Assembly (NCBI GenBank): GCA_911728455.2
Contig: OU452222.1
Coordinates: forward strand, 29,030,430 to 29,094,429
From: Marthasterias glacialis
Lineage: Eukaryota > Echinodermata > Asteroidea > Forcipulatida > Asteriidae
Length of the DNA stretch: 64,000 bases
Direction of reading: 5' to 3'
Part shown: positions 23,351-35,184 of the stretch, one piece after another
How positions within the stretch are numbered: position 1 is the first letter of the stretch
Layout: each line of letters begins with the position of its first letter
The notes under the pieces: generated by a model
Seen by the model: only the letters and a program-made list of their open reading frames with translations
What the model was told of the DNA's origin: nothing
Database searches by the model: none
Translations under genes and position numbers: made by a program

Positions 23351-23585
23351 GTGAGGTTTGCGGAGACATCACGTACATAAAACTCTCTCTATGAGTTGTG
23401 GTGGTTCTGAAAAGACTGGTTGGTTTAAAAACTCAACGTTTCGGTCAGATGTTCTGGAGACGATCACAGCATAGAGGATCAGAGCATATGATCGAAACTT
23501 TGAGATGTTAAGCCACTGGTTCTTGTCAGAACCACCACAACTCGTAGAGAGAGTTTTATGTGCATGGTGTCTCCCCAAACCTCAC
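23351..23585. mobile_element. MITE, Tc1/mariner-like (TA flanks)
   Basis: Terminal inverted repeats of about 65 bp begin GTGAGGTTTGCGGAGACA and end TGTCTCCCCAAACCTCAC, with TA on each side (23349-23350 and 23586-23587). Both arms carry 'gagttgtggtggttctga' or its complement. Related sequence ('gttgtggttctggaaagaac' type) occurs near 32715, 33350 and 63240. Confidence 0.8.
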
Positions 23586-23662
23586 TATAGAGCATTAACA
23601 CGAGTTTGAAGCATAGGCTACCCTTATCAACACCCTTACAGCATGGAGCAACAGCTGCAGCC

Positions 23663-24455
23663 ACATCCACTCATTCAGACACAGTCTTATTCCTCCCTTG
23701 GGTAATCCAATGAAAAACATATCATACGCCAACCAAGAAGTTCAAATTGTTAACATCTTTTACATCCACTCATTCAGACACAGTCTTATTCCTCCCTTGG
23801 GTAATCCAATGAAAAACATATCATACGCCAACCAAGAAGTTCAAATTGTTAACATCTTTTACATCCACTCATTCAGACACAGTCTTATTCATCCCTTGGG
23901 TAATCCAATGAAAAACATATCATACGCCAACCAAGAAGTTCAAATTGTTAACATCTTTTACATCCACTCATTCAGACACAGTCTTATTCCTCCCTTGGGT
24001 AATCCAATGAAAAACATATCATACGCCAACCAAGAAGTTCAAATTGTTAACATCTTTTACATCCACTCATTCAGACACAGTCTTATTCCTCCCTTGGGTA
24101 ATCCAATGAAAAACATATCATACGCCAACCAAGAAGTTCAAATTGTTAACATCTTTTACATCCACTCATTCAGACACAGTCTTATTCATCCCTTGGGTAA
24201 TCCAATGAAAAACATATCATACGCCAACCAAGAAGTTCAAATTGTTAACATCTTTTACATCCACTCATTCAGACACAGTCTTATTCCTCCCTTGGGTAAT
24301 CCAATGAAAAACATATCATACGCCAACCAAGAAGTTCAAATTGTTAACATCTTTTACATCCACTAATTCAGACACAGTCTTATTCATCGCTTGGGTAATC
24401 CAATGAAAAACATCATACGCCAACCAAGAAGTTCAAATTGCTAACATCTTTTATA
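23663..24455 (+). repeat. 99-bp satellite, 8 units, with 297-bp higher-order period
   Basis: Units start at 23663 and recur every 99 bp, nearly identical. A single-base marker (cctccc against catccc) follows the order C,C,A,C,C,A,C,A, so units 3 and 6 match and the array has a three-unit (297-bp) higher-order structure, broken at the last, diverged unit. 99 is divisible by three and the unit has no stop in one frame, which leaves 222 codons open from 23698 as a 33-residue repeat. No start context, splice signals or domain support translation. Confidence 0.95.
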
Positions 24456-24469
24456 TCAAGTTCAGATAT

Positions 24470-26675
24470 AAGGTCTACTTTACCAGCCACCTGAAATACT
24501 AGTACTACAGTAAACAAGGATGTTTTGTACACGTATTATTTTAGTCTTATTGATTTTGACCCCGCAATGCATCTTGCTGATCATAGTTTACACATGAATG
24601 CGGTACAACTTTTTATTTTTGTGCATTTATGAAGGAAAACAAATGAGCTTCAAGTTGTCTTTTGCACTGTTCCAGTGGAGGAAAAGTCTTTGATACTGCT
24701 GGGAAGAAAGTTCCATATTCAAATCGGTTAATAAGCAATAAAATTATGAATTAATTTTGCGCGGTGAATCTGCCTGTAATGCACTGCCCATTTGGCAATA
24801 CAGAAACTGTGACTGTATTTTTTCCAACAAGCCCGATGTTGGCTATCCGAGGGACTTCACCATACTTTTGTGAAACTGTAACCACACGTACCCCTCCCCC
24901 CTTTGAAAATAGCAAATGGATTTCACATGGGGAATGAGTCAACAGTTTCATAATCGCCGCAATGGCTGGTGGTAATAGTTACCATGCTGCAATAAATACA
25001 TGAACTGAAGGGATAAATATGGCGCACTGTTTCTGTCGCTGAAGATATCTCTGCAGTATTTCCTGTCGCTTTCACAACGCAGCTGACTTCAGGAAATGAG
25101 AGGACAAGAGAAGGGGTTTGAAGTGGTGGACTTTTTAAAGGGGAGGTGGTAGATGAAACATGGAGTTACAGCCATCTTGGGTTTGACTCCCACTATGCTT
25201 GTGGATTTTTTCACAGGACTGAAGGGGAAAGTATTAAACAGTACTTGACACACATGGGTGCATAGGTTTAACACGAAAAAATATTCTTTATCCCCGATGC
25301 ATATTTAACATCTATTAAAATAGGGCCATATTGGTTTTCTTTCCATTGGAATTAATTACATCAACCAGAGACTGGACGGGTGTGTAGATCACAGCCCCTT
25401 TGTTTATGGATGGCAAAACCAAGCAGGTCTCAGCCTCATTCAAATATTTTTTGGGAATCTTGGGTTCCCATGCACATTGCTTAACATGTGAAAGAAACAA
25501 AATTCAAATACGCGCAAGAATTGCACACAGTCTCTTACAAGCATGCGGCGTAGCTAGGGTTCATGGCACTCTGGTGCAAGATGGGATATGGTGCCCCTTG
25601 ACCCACCGAGGAGATGTCATTTTGAATCATCCATACAACAACATTACCATGGTAGTGTATCGGAGGATATATGACCTTACAATAATAAACTTGCGTGGCC
25701 CTTTAAGTATCATGTGAACCTTGATGTATGGGGGGAAAAGTCCCACAGAATCAAATAACATGAGGAAATGGTAGGGAATGATAAGGGAATGTAATTTTAG
25801 CCAAGCTAGCTGTTGGCAGCGGACAGAATGTTCAAGATAAGCCAACTAGGGTAAAGCCATTGCAACATGTACAATATCATATTGTGACCTTTGATTCATT
25901 TATTTTTAGACATAATATAACAATTGTGCTAGCTTATATATTAGAGTTAAATATTTTGCAGAGCTTTGATGTCATCAGGAACAAAAAATCATGTTTTTTA
26001 TCCTCAAAGTTTAGTTAACATAAACTTTGTGGCTGTTGCCTGCCAATCATCTAATTTTTCTCATTGGAAATATGATCTCTGAGGAATTTTGTTTTAACCC
26101 ATCGAAGGCAGTGGCAAAACCAAGGGGGGGGGGGGGGGCTGAGTACCCGCTCAGAACCCTTACCTCCCCCCCAAAAAAAATAAAATAAAAAAATTGAAAA
26201 AATTCACAAATGAATGGTTCGGTACACTTAAATAGCCCCCTCCCCAAATTAGGTCTTTGCCCCTGCTTGCCCTCCCCCCAATGAAAATGTCAAAGATCAA
26301 ATAAATTTATTAATTTATATTGTGTAGTTCAATTTGAATATGTTCAAATGCGCGTCATATACTCCCAGCATGCTCTTAGAGAGAGCGCATTATGGGAACA
26401 GATCCCTGAGAAACCCCTTCTCTTTCACTTTAAGTGGTCTGGGTGTTTGATGCGCATTACACAATGTCCAGAACCTACAGATTTACATCCCATCCAAAAT
26501 ATGCAGGTTTCATGATATGGAGCCCTATCGTGTCCAAGACAAGCCACCAACAATGAAATTACATGGAATGGTCTCCCATCCAATTACTGATTACAGCCAA
26601 TGGTGCTTAACATGGCAGCTCTTTCTTTACGCTGTTTAAAGATGCTAGGTACGATTTTTGGCCAAGTTGATTTCA
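24470..26675. other. Non-coding; no gene recognised
   Basis: Several frames of 60-105 codons occur (for example 25400-25717 plus), without domains or splice structure. A G-run/C-run element with 'ggcaaaaccaagggggg..' and 'cctcccccccaaaaaaa' lies at about 26105-26280. Confidence 0.4.
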
Positions 26676-26679
26676 ATTT

Positions 26680-27101
26680 TAATAATAATAAAAATAATGA
26701 TAACTGGATTTATGTAGCGCCAAATTGCCAAAGGATACAAGGCGCTTCTCAGTATTTTTCCTGCAAGGTATTCGGAGTTATGTTTTTGAAGTATGAGACC
26801 TGTTCCTTTAGCACCATGTAACGGTTTACAAGGTGCTGTGGCGCAATATGCAGCCGATCAAACCAAGAACACCGGGGCGAACCCCTTCTCTTTTTGATAA
26901 GTGCACTGGGTTCTTTTACGTGCATTACACAACACACGGGACCTACGGCTTTACGTCCCATCCGAAGGATGCAGCAATAATGGTTAAGTGTCTTGCTTAA
27001 GGACACAAGTGTCACAACAGGGATTCGAACCCACACTCTGCTGATCAGAAACACCAGAGCTTGAGTCCGGTGTTCTTATCCACTCGGCCACGACACGCTG
27101 A
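26680..27101 (-). mobile_element. tRNA-derived SINE, family S1
   Basis: On the minus strand the head reads 'cgtgtcgtggccgagtgg' (Ser/Leu-type A box) and then 'gtgggttcgaatcc' (B box). The conserved body follows (cttaagcaagacacttaacc..attgctgcatcc..gacgtaaagccgtaggtcc) with a tail 'gcgctttgg..aattatt'-like. There is no intact acceptor stem. Sibling copies are at 27648-28077, 28318-28553, 45434-45856 (minus) and 50256-50575 (plus). Confidence 0.82.
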
Positions 27102-27647
27102 TTTCTTAGATTCAAGAAAATCATAAGCTTTCATCTAAGGTAATGCATGAAAAAATCTGCCAATGACTAGAGGTACTTTATTCAAGCCTCCAAGTGGCTT
27201 GTAACCACCTGATCAGGGTTTCCCATAACGTCTTTAGTGATTTCACTTGTTGGACAGATTTTTCACTACGAGTACTAGGGTTGCTTTTTAACACCGAATG
27301 AGCCAGCTGGACAACTTGAAGGGCATTTTTTAGAGAACCTCAACAGTTTTAAATTGCATTTGGCCAGTGCAGATCAATGTAAATGGAGTAGGGTGCTGAT
27401 TAAATATTCACAGAAGGCATGTCTCATGATGTGTTTCTTAAATGAAACCAGGGATGCCTCAAAAGAAAACTTTAATTGTGTGACTTGGAAGCTTGAGGAA
27501 ACCTGTAGACAAGGGCATTTGCAATGAACCAGAAGCACCAGAGGTAACAGTGGTGTAACTAAGGGGGATCACAGGGGGGGGGGGGGGTGGTCACATTCCC
27601 CCCATTGATATCCGTGCCCTCCTGGGTGCTCCCCCCCACCATTTGAA

Positions 27648-28077
27648 ATCTAATAATAATAATAATAATACGCAGTTTTTATATAGCGCTTTATCACACC
27701 CTATGGGCGTCTCAGAGCGCTCAATATTTTTTTCCTGCGAGGTATGATGAGTTACGTTTTTGAAGTATGAGACCTGTTCCTTTACATAGCACCATGTAAT
27801 GGTTCACAAGGTGCTGTGGCGCAATCTGCAGCCGATCAAACCAGAAACACCAGGGCGAACCCCTTCTCTTTGCGATAAGTGTCACTGGGTTCTTTTACGT
27901 GCATTACACAACACACAGACCAACAGCTTTACGTCCCATCTGAAGGACGAAGCAATAATGGTTAAGTGTCTTGCTTAAAGACACAAGTGTCACGACCGGG
28001 ACTCGAACCCACTCCCTGCTGATCAAAGACACCAGAGCTTGAGTCCGGTGTTCTTATCCGCTCGGCCATGACACGCC
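27648..28077 (-). mobile_element. tRNA-derived SINE, family S1
   Basis: Nearly full length, ending in an (AAT)n tract at 27648-27669 on the plus strand, which is the 3' tail in element sense. The A box (tggccgagcgg) and B box (ggttcgagtcc) are readable on the minus strand. It is closely similar to the copy at 26680-27101. Confidence 0.82.
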
Positions 28078-28317
28078 AAGTACCTAAACTTTTGAGATTA
28101 AAAATTACCAGAGAAAAATGTTACATTTTGTAAGCTTTTATGTTGTATTTTCAATGTTTATTTGTAAACTGTTTGTCTATTTACACGCAGTGTATTTGTT
28201 TTTACCTCCATGTCAGATTATCTTGTAAACAATAGTAATTTTTTAATTAGCCAGAAGTGCCCCCCATAGAAAAAAAGGTGCACCCCCTTGTGCCCCCCCC
28301 CCCCTAAAAACTGTACC

Positions 28318-28553
28318 CTAGTTTCGACGCTGCAAGGTAAACCCCTACTCTTCCACGATAAGTATTCTGTGTTCTTTTATGTGCACTACCTATCCTAGTA
28401 CACAGAAACTACAGATATAGGTCCCATCTGACAGACAAAGCAATTATCTTGCTAAAGGACACAATCGTGCCCAGCCAGGCTGAGATTCGAACCCACACTC
28501 TGTGAATGACAGAACTTGAAAACGGTGCACTAGACCGTTCGGCCACGGCACAC
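28318..28553 (-). mobile_element. tRNA-derived SINE, family S1, shortened copy
   Basis: Minus strand: 'gtgccgtggccgaacgg', then 'gggttcgaatctcag', then the S1 body, diverged and lacking the gcgctt tail. A C-run and A-run junction lies just upstream at 28257-28311. Confidence 0.65.
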
Positions 28554-28559
28554 CATTTG

Positions 28560-30020
28560 TACTTGTTCAAAACTGAATGCTGTACCAATCCTTCATCAGA
28601 AATGTAAGAGACTGGAATAAGGATGTAAACCATTGGAAGATCATGGTTGCCATGGATCAGAAATCATATAAGCAAAAGAACAAAAACTTATTCAAAGGTT
28701 CTAACAATGCACAAAACACAATGTCATTTGATTGTGGACTAAAATACCTTAACTTTTGCTCAAGAAACACAGAAGACAACTGCTTTTTAATACAAAAATT
28801 TACAGAGTTTCTGACAGCTTTATTTCCAGGGAACATCCATTTCTTGTCTGAATCAAATGAGATCTTTGTTTGATACTTGGTCATTGTTCTCCGAAACTCT
28901 TCAAAAATGTAATTTATCCTAATCTACATAAGAATGAAGATTAATACCATTAGTTTGAATTCCAAAAAATACATTGACAAAGTTGTTGTTCTTCTGATAT
29001 AAAACCTAGTTTATAATTTTTCAAATAGCGATAAGGTAAACAGAAAGTTTTCACTAATTCTTTTAATGAGTCTTTTTTCCAGGTGTGCTAAATATCAAAT
29101 TACCAATTAAGGACAAGAACAATATTCTGGCCTTGCTGGATAAAGTGGGCGGTCAAATCTTGGTTTTGTTAGTGGCTGTTTCTAGGTATTTTGATGACGC
29201 AGTCATATGGTCTCTGAACCATTAAATGGAGTAATTAGTGTTTTGTTAAGGTTAGGAAACATATCACTGCGGTGATGCATAAACGAGTTCCACATGTATT
29301 ACACGATTACACACCCACGTTCCGACACCTCTACAAATGTACATGTCTGTTCCTCAAAGTAAATCTAACCCTAACCCTCATGCCTAACGCTAGCGTGTAG
29401 ATCACGTGGGGTTATCGGAAAATAAGGTTGTCGGAATATTGGGGTGTCGGAACATAGAGCAGCCACCGCATTATACATTTCCTCTGAAATGATATCATTT
29501 TACAAGAAAAACAAATCACATTCTAGGTAACGATGTGAAGTTTACTATAAACCGCAATGAATAACTGCTTTTAACATAACACACAGCAGTCATTAAAACC
29601 CTACAATACTAACCTCAAAATCCTGAAACTCTACATTCTGGTTTTGTTAGATTTCACTGGAAACATTAAGTGACCCCGGCCTTCTGCCTATGGCTAGAGA
29701 TCCTCCAACATCTTCCAACATCCTCTACTCTACTGCAACTTAACACCTTTATGTTTAAAGTTGGATATGGTTAGTACATGTACATGTATATCTAGCCCAG
29801 TGATAATCAATTGTTTTTAGGGCCTGCAATCCTGAATCCTCTAAAATCAGACAACATCCTGAATGGGATTATGGAGGATTTTTAGACAGAGCAATTATGG
29901 TGCAAGTGTCCTGCTCCAGGATACACTAATCACCAGAGGACAGGTTGGGATTTGAACCAAAGTTCTAAAAACACAAACAACTCAAAATTCAGGCAATTAA
30001 CCACTCCACATCAAACCTTC
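28560..30020. other. Non-coding; no gene recognised
   Basis: Frames of up to 98 codons overlap on both strands without domains. Around 29300-29460 a segment with repeated 'cccacgttccgac' and 'gtcggaa' motifs is partly inverted and is probably an old element. Confidence 0.35.
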
Positions 30021-30023
30021 TTA

Positions 30024-30652
30024 AAGGGTCTGTATACGTTTGGTAATGACTCTGAAAATTTATGGCAATGATAACTCACTTGGTAAGAAGTACAGCAGCT
30101 TTGGATAGTATAATGCATTTTGAGAAACGTTTCACTTCGAAGTACTGCAGTTATGGAAAAATACATCACTTTTTATCCCCCAAAAATTTGAAGCTGAGAA
30201 GTTTTATGGCCGTAACGCTTCTCAGAATGTGTATTCCAATGACGGATACTTCTTCTGCGTAAACACAATCGCTCCAGATTTTTGGTAATATCTCAAAAAC
30301 GCTGCCACCTTTTGAACTGAAATTTACACCGGTTAATTTTATGGTATATATCTACAATTATATAGCATTAAGGCAAATGTACGGTTCCAAAAACTAAATG
30401 TATACTTTGCCTTTAAAATGCAATACTCAGAACTTATTTTAAACTGCTCAGATGAAAAGTGGTAACATGTCGATGTAATAATTGAAAACAGTGAAAACAT
30501 GCAAGTTTTTCCCCACAATTTACTCATGACTCTATTGACTGATTGAGTTGAAATGTTTACAGGTTTGTTGTTTCACGTACATGTATATGTTGGGTCACAT
30601 TAAGTGCAGATACTGGTATTTGACAATTACCAATGTTGTCAGCATGCTTTCA
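30024..30652. mobile_element. Long MITE (family M1)
   Basis: The ends are inverted: 'aaagggtctgtatacgtttg'-'gtaat' on the left and 'aattaccaatgttgtcagca..gctttcacc' on the right. Just inside the right end is 'tttacaggtttgttgtttcacgtacatgtatatgttgggtcacattaagtg'-type sequence, which recurs at 53700-53785. No coding capacity. Confidence 0.55.
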
Positions 30653-31030
30653 CCTGTTTCATAGCCTTGGTTCAGGATGTTATTATGTGGATCCTAGTAA
30701 AATTGAATTACAGTGGACTTTCAATATTCAAGGAACGTCTTGAATGAAAGACTACCTTGATCAGAGTGCAGCCGTTTTGATTTCTTCCTCCTATGTAACC
30801 AAACTGAGCCAAAGAGGGAAAATGGTCGGGACTCTCTCTTTTACTGTTAGCAGTATTACTATGTTTATGCTGGGAAGAAGACAGAGAATATCTGTATAAA
30901 TACCATGTCTCTCTAACCAAGGCATGCACTCTTACAATTTACACCGGCATGTTATACCAGTTTTGACCGATGTGTTGCTACCACTACACGAGGCAATCAC
31001 AGTACAATCAGCCAGGTCTTTTGATGTACA

Positions 31031-31300
31031 TGTGGGCCAATTTCATAAAACCAGTTAGCAGACATTTTCCGCTTACAGAAAGGCCCTAAGTTTCTATTTC
31101 ATTACCAAAAGGCATGCTAACTTGCCGGTGGTTCTTGTAAGTAGATCAGAGACATAACAATGTAAATGTATTGTGGTATGGGCATACACACCTTCTCAAT
31201 CTTCTTGATGGATTATGACATACGCTTTTGCTTACGCACAATTTTCTGCTATAGTAAGCCCAAAATCTGTTAACATTCTAAACAACTTTAGAAAACTTGG
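31031..31300. mobile_element. R1-family MITE, diverged copy
   Basis: Starts 'gggccaatttcataaaacca', contains 'cttgccggtggttcttgtaag' and 'gcttttgcttacgcac', and ends 'gaaaacttggccc'. This fits the R1 pattern of inverted CCCAATTTCAT ends. Confidence 0.5.
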
Positions 31301-31304
31301 CCCG

Positions 31305-31410
31305 GGGGTCGATTTCACAAAGAGTTAAGATTCATCTTAAGTGCAAATCACTATGGTAATACTGACAACTCATCATAAGGTGAATCTCAGTGCTTTGTGA
31401 AATCGACCCC
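31305..31410. mobile_element. Short MITE with 20-bp inverted ends
   Basis: 'ggggtcgatttcacaaagag' at the left is matched by 'ctttgtgaaatcgacccc' at the right, 106 bp in all. It also contains an inner pair 'aagattcatcttaag'. It directly abuts the R1 copy at 31031-31300. Confidence 0.75.
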
Positions 31411-33778
31411 AGGTCTTGTGAACAAGAAAGAGTTAGAACAGTCGTGAACATGGCAAACAAGCCCGAGATTTATGTGATGTAATTTCACCCACAAACAGAA
31501 AGTGTTTGTGAAGTTTTCCCCTGTGAAAGTGTTTCTACTGTCATTGACTTCCAGTTTCTATTATAGTACACTTGGCTTCAACTGTACATTGTTCAAGCTT
31601 GAGGTGTTAGTCAGTACCTGTTGTTTCACTATCACTAAGCTATCAAAGGTAGATGTAACTTTTACTTTTATATCGGCTTAGTTTTTTTGCTTTACTACAT
31701 GAACAACTGTTTGTTGAATTTCAGAGAAAAAATATGACTCTATGGTTAGAAAGTGTCGACAAGTTTGACAGGAAAAGCATATTTCCTTAATCTACAATAC
31801 ATCTATCATTTACAATGCGCTTATTCACAACGGGTATAAGCGCCAATACAAACTGCTGCCAAGGGCAGCTAGAAAACAAAAATTAAAAAAAACGAGAAGA
31901 GAAAAATTAGACGTCATGAGAAAATAGATATGTCTTGAGCAGTTTTGTGAAAATAGTAAGGGAACCAATGGTAATAGTACTATTCTTACTATTCATGACA
32001 TTAAACATCAATCACCTTAGTGATACATAAGAAAAATATGAGTAGGAATTGGTGGGCAATTTCAAGGGTGAGAGTCGTTGCTGACAAAAAGGTCTAAAAT
32101 TACGATCTAAATTGTAGGAGGTATAATGAAATGATAGCACACCTTTTCATAACCCCTGGAGTTAAAGATTTCAAGCACTTTCTGGAAACAGTATCCACAG
32201 TCCTAGAGAAGTACAGCTAAGACAATGATTTCTTTAAACCTAAAGAAATTAACAGCTACTTTTACCACCAGGAAGTGAATAAAAAACGTCTGAATTCAGA
32301 TGAAGGTCTGAAATTTTGCATCTCTGCATTTTTATCAACCAAGTGTTAAAGTGTCATACATTATAACTACCCCTGTTCATCAGGCCCTAAGCATTCCTGT
32401 AACCATCTCAACTCCTTCGAACTATGCAGCACCGGCAGCCAAATGGGCGCACAGGTTGCTAGTGATAATCATTCACATCAACGATCGCTACCCATCCACT
32501 AACCCATTTACTCATGGGTGATAAGAAGAAATTAAGTTTGTTGCCCATGTAACTTTATAGTAACCTAACGACATTACAAATACTGCATCTACCTTCAAAA
32601 GTGTCACAAATTTTCCAGAACGTATTGGATGATCCTTATGTGTATCCAGCCAAAATTAATATATGTGAATCATGTTCTCTATGCAGTAACACGATGGAGA
32701 TATCCCTATAAATTGTAGTTGTTCTGAAAAGAACTGGCTTGATGGTGTAAGAACTTGGCGTTTCAATCCGTATATTCTGATCATAATCAGGAGAAATTAA
32801 TTTATTAAGCAATAAATCACAAGGGAAACTGACAGAGTAGGTCTGATGGGGTGACTGCCAACATTAGGGCTGGATAGCTCAGTTGGTATAATCCAGAGGT
32901 CGCTGGTTCAAATCCCACTCCAGTCAATTTGTTATATTATTGTATTTGTCGCTACACGAATCTATAACACAAATCTATAACATTTTTTTTATTTGTGCTG
33001 AAATTGACGATGAGAAAAACAAAGTTTAATAAGTTTTAAGTCTAGGTTGCCATTGTTGTACCTTCCCTCAAGTCATGGACTTGCGCAAGCCTCTCTTGTC
33101 ATTTGAAGCCCAACTTCACCTGTTTCTATTGTTAACACCAGCTATGTTTCGTCCCTGAAGAGTTTAAGAGAGAAAGAAGATCGCTTGTGAACAATGAGAG
33201 TGAAAGACAATCACATCTACAGTTTGTATGGCTGATGTTCAACAATTTGCATAAAATTGCTTTTGTTTCTGTCCTTTATCTAAACAATTCAACAAATAAT
33301 CAGATTATAGTAGTGGAGTTCAATGTAATACCATGGAAATACATCTCTCTGTGAGTTGTAGTGGTTCTGCAGTGCCTTTTGCCCGGGGCCACCGAACCAT
33401 GACCCCATGGACTCCGTAAAACAGTTGCCTGTGTACGCGTATTTCGCCAGAGCGTCTCACCACACAAGGCGCATTGGCATGACCACTGACAACACACACA
33501 GAAACCAGATTGCTAGTTTATAAGCCTGACGCTGTGAGCTGCGTAGGACTTTTCAATAATATAAACTCAATGATAAGATAAACTCAATGATAAGATTAGC
33601 CAAGTAGAAAAAAACTAAATGTTAGAGTTTTGATTTTGACCTGGTCCTGGTCATACTCATCATCTATAGTTCCTCAAGTAAACTGTTAAGATCTTGTCAT
33701 ATTAGTCTGCTTCTGAGAGGACATTTATTTAAAGTAGAACCCATGACAATATTTATAGTTTTTAATACTTTGACTTAC
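31411..33778. other. Region 3' of recognised COQ9 exons; last COQ9 exon not found
   Basis: The final COQ9 exon (about 10-20 codons plus 3' UTR) should be here or further left, but it is too short to identify by eye. A diverged tRNA-derived SINE head lies at 32868-32930, reading plus 'tagctcagttggt' and 'ctggttcaaatcc', with no room for a normal anticodon arm. A dispersed element around 32340-32530 contains 'gcgcacaggttgctagtgat' and 'ctaacccatttactcatggg'. Confidence 0.4.
32868..32935 (+). mobile_element. tRNA-derived SINE head, family S3
   Basis: GGCTGGATAGCTCAGTTGGT followed by a shortened middle and GGTTCAAATCC. It is too short between A and B boxes to be a working tRNA. A related minus-strand head is at 50727-50797. 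Both lie near the phrase 'cacaagggaaactgac' (32819 and 50579). Confidence 0.55.
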
Positions 33779-33832
33779 CACAGTGTAAGCTGCAGACATC
33801 ACTGATGAGAGACTACTAAAAGTTTGATCAAT
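33779..33832 (-). CDS. COQ9: COQ9 exon 6: membrane-binding C-terminal helix
   Basis: An 18-codon exon with acceptor ctccccccatcacag and donor GTG/gtaagt, phase 0 at both ends. It encodes IDQTFSSLSSVMSAAYTV. This aligns with the family's amphipathic C-terminal helix (human TGEALVQGLMGAAVTL), which inserts into the inner mitochondrial membrane. Because the exon is so short, the assignment rests on position, phase, splice-site quality and this alignment. One further small exon should follow. Confidence 0.68.
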
Positions 33833-34012
33833 CTGTGATGGGGGGAGAAAAACCCCAGAATGTAACTTGCCAATGATAACTGAAAAGCCTTATTTCAAGG
33901 TTTTGATTTTATATTTCTGATTAGTAGTAGTAGGAAAAAAAGGACTTTGAAATGGTGTCCTAAAAAGGAGCTGGGTGTAATTTCAATCTCATTATGACAG
34001 ATATGAATCCTG

Positions 34013-34422
34013 GGCCCAATTTCATGGGGCTGCTTAAGCAGAAAACAATGCTTTTTCTGCTAAACAAAAATTAGGGGGATATTAGTTACAGATGGTACAA
34101 GTAACATGGTATTTTGGCTGGTAATATTAATCTGGTAAGAATAACTTTGTTGTGCTTAGCTACTTTTTGAGCTCAAGCAGCTCTATGTGAAATAGACCAA
34201 TCCATTAAGCTCCGCCCCGTACGTGTTGACCAATCACAGCCTTGGCTACACCTCCGAAAGTCCGACACGATAAAAACATGCGTGCGCGTAATAATAGCGC
34301 GCGCATTCTTCCTGTGCAGTGTGGCATTGAAGAGACGCACAATGTGCTGCCCACGTGTACAGTGGTAATGTAGCCAAGGCTGTGATTGGTCAATATGTTT
34401 AGGGATCGGTCTATTGGGCCCT
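34013..34422. mobile_element. R1-family MITE interrupted by a TA-flanked MITE
   Basis: R1 runs from 'gggcccaatttcatggggct' (34013) through 'gctcaagcagctctatgtgaaa' (34192) and resumes at 34416 with 'tgggccc'. The interruption (34191-34415) has inverted ends AATAGACCAATCC / GGATCGGTCTATT and inner arms 'gaccaatcacagccttggcta' and its complement, with TA at both ends. Removing the insert restores the R1 terminal motif gaaatTGGGCCC. Confidence 0.75.
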
Positions 34423-34439
34423 TGGTCCAAGTCATGGCT

Positions 34440-34660
34440 AGCGAAATCTGTGCTTATGGAAGCAGGAAAAGCAGGGGGAGGCAAAGGGGGGCAGCTGCCC
34501 CCTTGTGGATCATCTTGCACCCCCCTCCTCCCCCGTCAGCCTCTGAACACCATGAAATTTGCTACATATAATCAGGAATTTTAAAGTAAAATTGGCCTTC
34601 CCCCCCCCCCCCCACTTTGCCCTCCTGCAAAAACGACGCTGGCTGCGCCACTGGGTCAAA
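34440..34660. repeat. Degenerate element with G-run and C-run
   Basis: Contains 'gcagggggaggcaaagggggg', a run of Cs at 34600-34613 and 'acgacgctggctgcgccactg'. Similar 'gtggcg..ggggg' pieces are at 1074, 26105, 27550, 45870 and 55294. It is probably one dispersed family whose G-tract slips readily. Confidence 0.45.
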
Positions 34661-35028
34661 CAATGAAAAGGTTCATCTGTGCACACATACATGTAAATAG
34701 CACCCTTGGCTTCATCTCGCGTGCCATTTTCCCCTCAGGAATAAAAAAAACCATGCACCCCATCACAGCATGCAACAATAGCATAATGTATACCTTTGCT
34801 TTTCAACTCCATAACTCCTCCCAAGTAAAAGTTCAGCAAAAAAAAAACCAACCAAGGAATATTTTTGGTCTTTTACAAATATTTCTGGTCCTTTGAATGT
34901 TTTGATCTACAAGACCTGAAGTGGAGATATATTCTTAAAATTTGAGCCCTCCCTTAGCATGGTTTTTGGGATACTGTTCGATGGAGCAGTCCCAAAATCA
35001 GAATAACAAATGAAAAACTACTATTTAC

Positions 35029-35184
35029 ATCTGATCGTATTTTGTACATCCTCGTGAAGTCTGCAAGTCGTCTGTCGATAAACATCCACGTTTCTTGGAA
35101 ATCCATAGACTTGTCCTGTATTAGGGTAAGCTCAGCACTCTTGTATATGGCAAGCAATCCAACTCGCTTTGTATACCAGTTAAA
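35029..35184 (-). CDS. COQ9: COQ9 exon 5
   Basis: 52 codons, phase 0 in and out; acceptor 'ccctgtag' and donor GAT/gtaaat. It starts FNWYTKRVGLLAIYKSAELT and continues with DFQETWMFIDRRLADF. These match the COQ9 blocks FNWYTRRAMLAAIYN and DFEDTWRFLENRV, part of the lipid-binding helical domain. Confidence 0.9.

Noticed and set aside
23698-24366. 222-codon repeat protein
   Set aside because: Product of a 99-bp satellite; composition is unlike a protein repeat family and there is no splice or promoter support.
23663-24455. CRISPR-like array
   Set aside because: The 99-bp units are continuous without unique spacers, and the genome is eukaryotic.
26995-27095. Possible tRNA-Ser/Leu gene on the minus strand
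   Set aside because: Followed by a conserved SINE body shared by several copies; no acceptor stem or terminator.
29366-29379. Telomere-like taaccctaaccct
   Set aside because: Only two units; expected by chance and in an element-like context.
32360-32470. Possible last COQ9 exon on the minus strand ending ECLGPDEQG
   Set aside because: The sequence looks like a dispersed repeat, and the residues do not match the COQ9 C-terminus.
32868-32935. Possible functional tRNA gene
   Set aside because: The distance between A and B boxes is too short for an anticodon arm and the acceptor stem does not pair; taken as a SINE head.
33090-33120. Possible COQ9 last exon encoding VKLGFK then stop
   Set aside because: Acceptor has no pyrimidine tract, and six residues are too few to judge.
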